DNA of 13,570 nt from Bacteroidota bacterium (GTDB lineage Bacteria; Bacteroidota; Bacteroidia; CAMBQF01), in NCBI GenBank assembly GCA_027483285.1, contig JAIXUZ010000295.1, positions 1-13,570 of the forward strand. Direction: 5' to 3'. The notes under the pieces are model-generated. The model saw only the letters and a program-made list of their open reading frames with translations. It was not told the origin of the DNA and searched no databases. The position numbers were made by a program, and so were the translations under genes. Of this stretch, positions 8,053 through 13,570 are shown piece by piece. Within the stretch, counting starts at the first letter, position 1, and each line of letters opens with the position of its first letter.

Positions 8053-8176
8053 GGCTCTCCCCTGCGAAAAACAATCCGAAATTTAAAAATAATAGCCACG
8101 ACCTTTAGGTCGTGGCTACTTTAAAATATTCACTATTAATTCCCCCGCAGTCCCGATAGCTATCGGGAGGGGAGCC
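8053..8176. repeat. Inverted-repeat element with nested palindromes
   Basis: This nearly fills the 146-base gap between two convergent genes. The left arm GGCTCTCCCCTGCG (8053-8066) is mirrored by the right arm CGCAG (8146-8150) plus GGGGAGCC (8169-8176). The right arm is split by a perfect 18-base palindrome, TCCCGATAGCTATCGGGA (8151-8168). Between the arms lies a separate 12-bp hairpin (8093-8118). CCCTGCGAAA at 8060-8069 recurs at 13353-13362 in another hairpin. The layout suggests a REP-like or miniature mobile repeat, altered by insertion or duplication. Confidence 0.55.
8093..8118. terminator. Hairpin, likely terminator between convergent genes
   Basis: TAGCCACGACCT (8093-8104) pairs perfectly with AGGTCGTGGCTA (8107-8118), leaving a two-base centre. 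On the minus strand the stem is followed by a T-rich tract (TTATTTTTAAATTT), as expected for termination of the PKD gene. On the plus strand the tail is weaker (CTTTAAAATATT). It may serve both genes, or be a repeat used as a terminator. Confidence 0.55.
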
Positions 8177-8184
8177 TTTAATTT

Positions 8185-9522
8185 CTATAACTTCACCCAT
8201 ACCTTTTTGCCTTGCTTGCCGTTGGCGTTGATGCGCATAAGGTAAGCACCGGCGGCTATGGTGCTGCAATCCAGTTGAAGGGTTTGTCCCGATAGCTTGG
8301 TATAGCTTGCCACCACTTTGCCCAGTGGGTCTATAATATCAACAGAAATATTTGTTGTAGCATCGGCCAGTTTGATGTTTATAATATCGCTGCCCGGGTT
8401 AGGGAACAGCGTAAAGCCTTTCAGTTCGGTTATTTCATTTATGGCTGTTGCCAGTTTTAAAATTTCAACGGTAAGCGTAATGGTATCATTACCACAAGGG
8501 CCATAAGCAATAAGTGTAACAGGGTAGTTTCCCTCTGACGGAAAGTCGAAAGAAGAGGTTGCACCTGAGCCTGTTACATTGCCGGGAAACTGCCATTGGT
8601 AAGTGGTACCACCGGTGCCCGTTGAGGTAAATTCAGTAGTGTAATTATCAATCTGGTTGAAGCTAAAGTTGGCAACCGGTATGGGGTTGGTAATAGTAAC
8701 AAAGCTGCTTTGGGTTGATGTGTTGCTACCGTTAGTATTGGTTACCGTTATTGATACGGGATATGTACCTGCTGTAGGGTAGCAAATGTTGGAAGGGTTT
8801 TCATCGGTTGATGATGCAGGGGTGGCGCCGGTAAAACTCCATTGTACATTGCTAAAAGGCCCACCTGTACTAATATTGGTAAATGCAATGCAGGTACCTT
8901 CGCACCCACCGGTGGTATCGGCCACAAAGGCGGCTACAGGTGCTTGCTGTGTGCCCGGCCCCTGTATACAACAGTTGCCCCCTGCCGATACGTTGTATGT
9001 TGCGTTTTGCCAACAGTTGTATTGTATGTTGTGTCCGTATAAGGTGCCGCCCGTTTGTTGGGTAAAATAATATACTACCTGGTCTACCGTATTGCAACCG
9101 CCCTGGTTGCCAATAGTATCGCAAGCGTAGGCGCATACAATGTTGGGCCAGCCATTGGTTGTTTGATAATCTACCGAAGGGTACGTTTGTATTTGTATCA
9201 GGTTATTAGGTACCCCTGTTATTGATGTTATAAAATTTCCCTGATTACAGTTGTTGTTGTTTTGCGTAGAATTAAACCCGGCATACAGCACCTGGGTAAC
9301 ATTGCCTGCAAAAGTGCCGCTAATGGTTACCTGCACAGGCTCGTACGTACAAATACCAATTTTAAGGTTGGGTATGTTTACGTCTACATTTATGTTGATA
9401 ATGCCCCCGTCGTAGTTAGAATACAGCATAAGGTTGCCGTTATTTACACAAGGGGTTTGCGCGTTGCCGTTTATTGACAAAAGCAATGCAGCAAAAGCTA
9501 TAAATGCGTAGTATAGTTTCAT
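8185..9522 (-). CDS. Secreted Cys-rich PKD-domain protein with T9SS sorting domain
   Basis: Predicted cell-surface or secreted protein of 445 residues. Residues 1 to about 22 are a Sec signal peptide (KLYYAFIAFAALLLSINGNAQ). Residues 23 to about 190 match no domain I recognise and hold nine cysteines (25, 58, 92, 130, 134, 143, 170, 184, 185), suggesting disulfides. Two PKD domains follow, about 195-278 (VQWSFTGATP, YPTAGTYPVSITVTN) and 282-354 (YQWQFPGNVTG, FPSEGNYPVTLIAYG). The C-terminal region, about 368-445, is a type A type IX secretion signal: LKGFTLFPNPGSDIINIKL, IIDPLGKVV, then LDCSTIAAGAYLMRI and a basic end KQGKKVWVKL. The signal peptide and sorting domain predict export across both membranes. 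No enzyme motif is seen, so an adhesin, binding or structural role is only a guess. Confidence 0.88.
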   Translation of the reverse strand: MKLYYAFIAFAALLLSINGNAQTPCVNNGNLMLYSNYDGGIININVDVNIPNLKIGICTYEPVQVTISGTFAGNVTQVLYAGFNSTQNNNNCNQGNFITSITGVPNNLIQIQTYPSVDYQTTNGWPNIVCAYACDTIGNQGGCNTVDQVVYYFTQQTGGTLYGHNIQYNCWQNATYNVSAGGNCCIQGPGTQQAPVAAFVADTTGGCEGTCIAFTNISTGGPFSNVQWSFTGATPASSTDENPSNICYPTAGTYPVSITVTNTNGSNTSTQSSFVTITNPIPVANFSFNQIDNYTTEFTSTGTGGTTYQWQFPGNVTGSGATSSFDFPSEGNYPVTLIAYGPCGNDTITLTVEILKLATAINEITELKGFTLFPNPGSDIINIKLADATTNISVDIIDPLGKVVASYTKLSGQTLQLDCSTIAAGAYLMRINANGKQGKKVWVKL

Positions 9523-9688
9523 ACTGCAATATAGTAAAACTACATATAACAGCTACAGCAATTGGTATTGTAGTTAATACATATATAAGGTAAACTATTA
9601 ATAAAAACAAGAGGTATTGGCAGTTCCTGAAAGTACATAAACTATTACAATGCTAATGTATTAGGCAGTAAACTATATTTATTAAAGG

Positions 9689-9722
9689 TTGTAAATACTG
9701 AAATATTTTTTTTCTATCTTGG
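9689..9722 (+). promoter_or_regulatory. Probable promoter of the TonB-dependent receptor gene
   Basis: TTG at 9689-9691 and TATCTTGG at 9715-9722 are 23 bases apart, close to the Bacteroidota pattern TTG-N17-23-TAnnTTTG; the -7 box lacks one T. The ATG follows 25 bases later, giving a short leader. The rest of the 225-base divergent gap is A+T-rich, with no gene or clear operator. Confidence 0.5.
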
Positions 9723-9747
9723 CTGCCAAGTCAACCAATTTTAACAC

Positions 9748-12552
9748 ATGAAAAAGCATTACGTACTACTCATTATCACTTTATTATCGGTTACGGGCTT
9801 GTTTGCCCAAAGCCTTGTGGTAAAAGGAAAAATTACCGATACTAAAGGAGAAACACTTCCTGGTGTTATTGTAAAAAGTAAAGAAACAGGCGTAGGTGCC
9901 GTTACCGATTTGGATGGTAATTACACAATTACCTTAGATCAATCAAAAGACAAAACCCTTGTTTTTAAGTTGCTTGGTTTTGAAGATAAAGAAGCCCCTG
10001 TGGGCGCAGAGGTAAACATTAAGCTGGCTAAAACCAATGTAGACCTTAACCCGGTAATTATATCAGCATCAAAACGCGAAGAGAAAGCCCTTGATGCTCC
10101 TGCCTCAATAGGCACAGTGTCTACCCAGCAGGTGCAGGCACGTATATCGCCGGTACTTACAGAGCATTTGCAAAACATACAGGGGGTAGATATTATGCGT
10201 ACTGGTATTGCCACAAACAATACCGTAATCCGCGGTTTTAACAATATCTTTTCGGGCGCCGCGCTTAACCTGGTAGACAACCGTATTGCCAGTGTTCCAT
10301 CATTGCGTGTAAACGTGCAGCAGCTTATACCTATTAACTATGAAGATGTAGAGCGCATTGAGGTGTTAAAAGGTCCAACATCGGCCCTGTATGGCCCAAA
10401 CGCTGCCAACGGAGCTATCCACTTTATTACCCGTTCTCCGCTGGATATGAAAAACCGTTTTGAAACAACGGCCAGCTTAACCTATGGCTCTCGCGATGTT
10501 ATTATTGGAACCGTGCGCCATGCTGGTAAAATTTTAGATAAAGAAGACGGCCTAAAAATTGGCTATAAAGTATCGGCCCAATACCTACAGGGTAATGACT
10601 GGACTTACGATGACCCTGTAGAGCCTGATACCATTCAAAAAGGAAAACAAACGGCAGACGGGCGCGTGCCTGTTGGCGATTCTATATCTAACAACCGCAA
10701 TACATTTATACACAACCTGGCGTTTGACGCACGTATAGACTTCCGTTGGAATGCCAATACCAGCCTTGTGCTAAGCGGTGGCCGCAGCACAGCCAGTGGT
10801 GTAGAACTTACCGGCCTTGGTGCCGCACAGATTATTGATTGGACATCTGGTTACTTCCAGGCGCGTTTCCGCCACAAAAACCTTTTTGTACAAAGCTATA
10901 TTAACACTAACAACGCGGGTACTACTTACCTGCTGCGTTCGGGTGATTTGATTGTAGATAAATCGAAATTTATTGTAAGCCAGGTGCAATACACACACCA
11001 AATAATTGATAACCTTAAGTTTATTTATGGTGCCGATGGATTATTTACCATACCTAATACGCAGGGTACTATTAATGGCTTAAACGAAGACACCGACAAT
11101 ATTTATGAGTATGGCGCTTATGCGCAAGGCCAATGGGATGTAAGCGAGAAGTTTAAAATTATTGGCGCAGCCCGTTTAGACTATCATAACTTTGTTAAAA
11201 AGGTATTCGCCTCGCCACGTTTGGCTTTTGTTTACAAACCAAAAGAAAATCAAACTCTACGTTTAACCTATAACCGCGCGTTTAGCTCGCCAACATCTAA
11301 CAACGTAAACCTTGATATTCTTCAAATAGGTGATGCTTTTGGTTTTAATAGCCAGCTATCGGTACTTTTTGGCGGGTATGATTTGACAACAGATGTACGC
11401 GTATATGGCAACCGCAATGGCTACAACTATAGCTACGGTCCAAGTGGCCTGCCGCAGTTCCGCTCTCCTTTTTCAGGCGCACCGGGCTTAGGCAGTGGTG
11501 ATAAGCAAACGTATTACAACTTTAACGATACCACCTTTAACAACACTGCCTGGACAGTGGGTTACCTTGGTTTGGCACAAAGCGATGCGCTGCCAAACAA
11601 CGTTAAATCTATATTGAATAATGTGGTGCCTTTAGGCTCATTAGTTGGTTCGGGTAGCAGCATTAATCACGTAATTAAAAGCGTAAATCTTACTTCGGGT
11701 GGTTTTGATGGGCCTGTTTTAGACCCTACCAAAATTAAAGACCTTGGCCGCCTGGTAAACTCGCCTACACAAACAGTAGAAATTGGCTGGAATGGTATTA
11801 TCAAGCAACGCTTATTAGCATCTGTTGATATTTACGGACAAAGGATTACTGATTTTGTAAGCCCGCTTACAGTAATTACGCCTAATATGTTCTTAGACCC
11901 TAACTCGGTTGCTGCGTTTTTACAGCCTATTATTGCACAAAACCTTAGTGGCCTTAGCGGCAATGATATAAGCACCCTAAACAACCAGTTTGGCGCTACC
12001 AATAACACTGAGCTTGCTGCTAAAATAGCCGGCTTTTATGGCAATGTTGCTGCACAGGTTCCGTTTGGTACGGTATCGCCACAGCAAGCCCGCGGAAACG
12101 AGGTTATACTTACCTACGGCAACTTTGGTACGGTTAATATGTGGGGTGCAGATTTAGGTTTAACCTACTTCTTATCAGAAAATGCCCGTATAGGTGCTAC
12201 TTACTCTTTTGTTAATAAAGACCGCTTTATATCTGAAGGTTTTGAGATTGCGCTAAATGCCCCACGCCACAAGGTAAATATTAACGCAGGCTACAAGTTT
12301 GTTAAAGCAGGTGTTGATATCGGCGCACGCGTACGCTGGCAAGATGCTTTCCCTGTTAACTCAGGTGTTTATGTTGGCAATGTGGCAGCTTTTTGGACTG
12401 TTGATGCCAATGCCCAATACGCTTTCTGGTTTGAGAAAAACTTTAAACTGGGCATTACAGGTACTAACCTGTTAAACTACAAACGTGCTGAGTTTGTGGG
12501 AACGCCACAGCTGGGCCGTATGCTGATGTACCGTTTGTCATACACTTTCTAA
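9748..12552 (+). CDS. TonB-dependent outer-membrane receptor with CarboxypepD_reg-like domain
   Basis: Outer-membrane 22-strand barrel that imports a ligand using energy from TonB-ExbBD. Residues 1-20 are a signal peptide ending LFA before Gln21. A CarboxypepD_reg-like beta-sandwich spans about 24-93 (VKGKITDTKGETLPGVIV, GAVTDLDGNYTITL), as is usual in Bacteroidota receptors. The plug covers about 105-230: VIISASKREEKALDAPASI, TVIRGFNNIFSG, VERIEVLKGPTSALYGPNAANG and AIHFITRSP. The barrel fills the rest and ends in RLSYTF, with the terminal Phe needed for barrel assembly. The plug lacks the DG box of SusC/RagA proteins, and no SusD gene follows, so a glycan system is unlikely; there is no STN signalling domain. 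Long Asn/Gly/Ser-rich loops occur at about 555-650. The ligand cannot be told from the sequence. It appears monocistronic, closed by a strong terminator. Confidence 0.93.
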   Translation: MKKHYVLLIITLLSVTGLFAQSLVVKGKITDTKGETLPGVIVKSKETGVGAVTDLDGNYTITLDQSKDKTLVFKLLGFEDKEAPVGAEVNIKLAKTNVDLNPVIISASKREEKALDAPASIGTVSTQQVQARISPVLTEHLQNIQGVDIMRTGIATNNTVIRGFNNIFSGAALNLVDNRIASVPSLRVNVQQLIPINYEDVERIEVLKGPTSALYGPNAANGAIHFITRSPLDMKNRFETTASLTYGSRDVIIGTVRHAGKILDKEDGLKIGYKVSAQYLQGNDWTYDDPVEPDTIQKGKQTADGRVPVGDSISNNRNTFIHNLAFDARIDFRWNANTSLVLSGGRSTASGVELTGLGAAQIIDWTSGYFQARFRHKNLFVQSYINTNNAGTTYLLRSGDLIVDKSKFIVSQVQYTHQIIDNLKFIYGADGLFTIPNTQGTINGLNEDTDNIYEYGAYAQGQWDVSEKFKIIGAARLDYHNFVKKVFASPRLAFVYKPKENQTLRLTYNRAFSSPTSNNVNLDILQIGDAFGFNSQLSVLFGGYDLTTDVRVYGNRNGYNYSYGPSGLPQFRSPFSGAPGLGSGDKQTYYNFNDTTFNNTAWTVGYLGLAQSDALPNNVKSILNNVVPLGSLVGSGSSINHVIKSVNLTSGGFDGPVLDPTKIKDLGRLVNSPTQTVEIGWNGIIKQRLLASVDIYGQRITDFVSPLTVITPNMFLDPNSVAAFLQPIIAQNLSGLSGNDISTLNNQFGATNNTELAAKIAGFYGNVAAQVPFGTVSPQQARGNEVILTYGNFGTVNMWGADLGLTYFLSENARIGATYSFVNKDRFISEGFEIALNAPRHKVNINAGYKFVKAGVDIGARVRWQDAFPVNSGVYVGNVAAFWTVDANAQYAFWFEKNFKLGITGTNLLNYKRAEFVGTPQLGRMLMYRLSYTF

Positions 12553-12576
12553 TACTAATTATAAACCCGATATTTG

Positions 12577-12611
12577 CAGCCCCCTCTTATTTAAGAGGGG
12601 GCTGTTTTTTT
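12577..12611 (+). terminator. Strong intrinsic terminator after the receptor gene
   Basis: CAGCCCCCTCTTA (12577-12589) pairs perfectly with TAAGAGGGGGCTG (12592-12604), a 13-bp G+C-rich stem with a TT centre, followed directly by seven T (12605-12611). It starts 24 bases after the receptor stop codon. The next gene begins six bases after the T-run. Confidence 0.93.
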
Positions 12612-12616
12612 ACCCT

Positions 12617-13318
12617 ATGGCAACACTGTACCTTATACCCACCCCGCTGGTTGACGATGGCCCTGTAACATGGCTTAACGCTGACGATGTTACTTTGCTT
12701 AACAGCCTTACCCATTTTGTGGTAGAGAATGAGCGCACTGCGCGCCGCTTTCTGCGCAAGGCAGGCTTTACCCGACACTTTGATGAGGTAACAATGAAGC
12801 TGATAGACAAGCACGCCGAGTTGAAAGATATACAGACCTATTTAGCACCGGCTAAGCAGGGTATTAATGTTGGATTGATGAGCGAAGCAGGATGCCCATC
12901 GGTTGCTGACCCGGGTGCTGAGGTGGTAACCATAGCCCATAAAATGAATATCGCGGTAAAGCCTATGATTGGCCCGTCGTCGCTGCTAATGTCGCTAATG
13001 GCATCTGGATTAAGCGGGCAAAGTTTTACCTTCCACGGGTATTTGCCTATTGACAAGGTAAACCGCGCAGGCAAGCTAAAGGCAATTGAAAAACTGTCGC
13101 AGCAGCATAAGCAAACACAGCTGTTTATAGAAGCACCTTACCGCAACAATCAGTTATTGGAAGCTATAATAGAAACCTGCCATGCGCAAACGCTGCTTTG
13201 CATTGCCTGCAATGTAACGGCAGAAGATGAATTCATCAAAACCAAAACCCTGGTGCAGTGGGCCAAAGAAAAGCCCGACTTGCACAAGAAACCTACTGTT
13301 TTTTTATTAATGGGTTAG
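12617..13318 (+). CDS. RsmI-like tetrapyrrole-methylase-fold SAM methyltransferase, short form
   Basis: The protein follows the RsmI pattern; RsmI 2'-O-methylates C1402 of 16S rRNA. Visible motifs are LYLIPTPL (4-11), ENERTARRFLRKAG (37-50, canonical AEDTRHTRKLL), VGLMSEAGCPSVADPGAEVV (85-104, canonical LVSDAGTPGISDPG), MIGPSSLLMSLMASGL (117-132), FHGYLP (139-144) and IEAPYRN (171-177, canonical YESPHR). At 233 residues it is shorter than RsmI (about 280 or more), and the Asp-Thr of AEDT is replaced by Asn-Glu. It therefore belongs to a divergent branch whose substrate may not be C1402. The ATG lies six bases after the upstream terminator's T-run, with no SD. Its promoter must overlap the terminator or lie upstream of it; GATATTTG at 12569-12576 is a weak candidate. 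Confidence 0.85.
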   Translation: MATLYLIPTPLVDDGPVTWLNADDVTLLNSLTHFVVENERTARRFLRKAGFTRHFDEVTMKLIDKHAELKDIQTYLAPAKQGINVGLMSEAGCPSVADPGAEVVTIAHKMNIAVKPMIGPSSLLMSLMASGLSGQSFTFHGYLPIDKVNRAGKLKAIEKLSQQHKQTQLFIEAPYRNNQLLEAIIETCHAQTLLCIACNVTAEDEFIKTKTLVQWAKEKPDLHKKPTVFLLMG

Positions 13319-13333
13319 CGCCGAAGGCGCTAA
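13315..13333. repeat. Hairpin overlapping the methyltransferase stop codon
   Basis: TTAGCGCC (13315-13322) pairs with GGCGCTAA (13326-13333) around a GAA loop, and contains the TAG stop (13316-13318). No T-run follows on either strand, so it is not a standard intrinsic terminator. It may protect the mRNA 3' end. Confidence 0.6.
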
Positions 13334-13350
13334 AAAGCTAAATCGAAGTC

Positions 13351-13370
13351 ATCCCTGCGAAAGCAGGGAT
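13351..13370. repeat. REP-like hairpin with GAAA loop
   Basis: ATCCCTGC (13351-13358) and GCAGGGAT (13363-13370) form an 8-bp perfect stem closed by GAAA, a GNRA tetraloop. The flanks (GTC before, CTCC after) resemble a repeat type scattered between genes in many bacteria. Ten bases of it recur at 8060-8069. It lies 17 bases upstream of the GIY-YIG reading frame. Confidence 0.65.
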
Positions 13371-13387
13371 CTCCATACCTTGCTAAT

Positions 13388-13570
13388 ATGGGATACGTAT
13401 AAATCGTAAGCAATAAACTCAACACAGTATTCTACACAGGAGTTACTAATGATATTGAAAGGCGCGCAGGTGAGCATAAGGCTGGCGTTGATTCTATATT
13501 TACATCAAAGTTTAAATGCAACGTGCTGATTTATTTTGAACAGTATATGACAATGGAGGAAGCAATAGCA
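13388..13570 (+). pseudogene. GIY-YIG endonuclease domain protein, in-frame stop, cut by window end
   Basis: Reading from the ATG at 13388 gives M-G-Y-V, then TAA at 13400-13402, then an open frame to the last base. That frame encodes a clear single-domain GIY-YIG nuclease: IVSNKLNTVFYTGVTNDIER (13403-13462), with the YIG-type motif YTG, Arg residues of ERR, the His of GEH, then SIFTSKFKCNVLIYFEQY. Family members of this URI type read G-Y-V-Y-I here, so the TAA sits at the Tyr codon of the GIY motif and is one base away from TAT. The catalytic Glu, expected shortly after AIA, is beyond the window. No ATG or GTG lies between the stop and the YTG motif, so a working protein is unlikely unless the stop is a sequencing error or is bypassed. 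The typical intact length is 80-100 residues. Confidence 0.75.

Noticed and set aside
8786..9477. Plus-strand frames opposite the PKD protein gene
   Set aside because: They are shadows of a gene with a clear signal peptide, PKD domains and sorting tail; the Cys/Tyr-rich peptides reflect its reverse complement.
9523..9545. TATATTG-like box on the minus strand just before the PKD gene
   Set aside because: It lies only about five bases before the ATG and would require a leaderless transcript; no TTG at correct spacing was found.
9748..12552. SusC/RagA glycan-uptake receptor
   Set aside because: The plug lacks the SusC-type DG motif and no SusD gene follows; only a general TonB-dependent receptor call is justified.
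13315..13370. Possible CRISPR or tandem array suggested by two neighbouring hairpins
   Set aside because: The two hairpins have different sequences and there are no regularly spaced identical repeats.
1..13570. tRNA, rRNA, riboswitch, IS element or prophage genes
   Set aside because: No cloverleaf, rRNA-like tract, known riboswitch core, transposase or phage protein was recognised by eye on either strand.

Overview
The window looks like chromosomal DNA of a member of the phylum Bacteroidota; the genus cannot be told from the sequence. Evidence for the phylum is a TonB-dependent receptor with an N-terminal CarboxypepD_reg-like domain, a PKD protein with a type IX secretion C-terminal sorting domain, TAnnTTTG-type promoter boxes, mostly SD-less starts and a second, short LpxD-family protein. 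Base composition is moderate, with A+T-rich gaps between genes. The window begins inside a lipocalin gene and ends inside a GIY-YIG nuclease gene.

Layout. (1) 1-255, +: C-terminal part of a Blc-like lipocalin. (2) 256-440: gap with a composite palindromic repeat. (3) 441-5124, -: a three-gene peptide/nickel-type ABC importer operon, read as lipoprotein binding protein, DppB-like permease, DppC-like permease. Both permeases carry large extra segments and no ATPase gene is present. (4) 5379-8038, +: an LpxD-family acyltransferase and an M61 peptidase joined by a TAATG overlap. (5) 8039-8184: a convergent gap with three palindromic structures. (6) 8185-9522, -: a secreted Cys-rich PKD protein with a T9SS tail. 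(7) 9748-12552, +: a TonB-dependent receptor closed by a strong intrinsic terminator. (8) 12617-13318, +: a short RsmI-like SAM methyltransferase starting six bases after the terminator T-run. (9) 13319-13570: two hairpins and the start of a small GIY-YIG nuclease gene with an in-frame TAA in its GIY motif.

Most of the genes serve the cell envelope: lipocalin, peptide import, lipid A-type acylation, outer-membrane uptake and a secreted surface protein. Only the ABC operon and the lpxD-M61 pair look cotranscribed.

No complete new multi-gene system is evident. The most unusual signals are the enlarged permeases, the A+T-rich block inside one of them, the related palindromic repeats, and the hairpin next to a GIY-YIG gene interrupted at its signature tyrosine codon.
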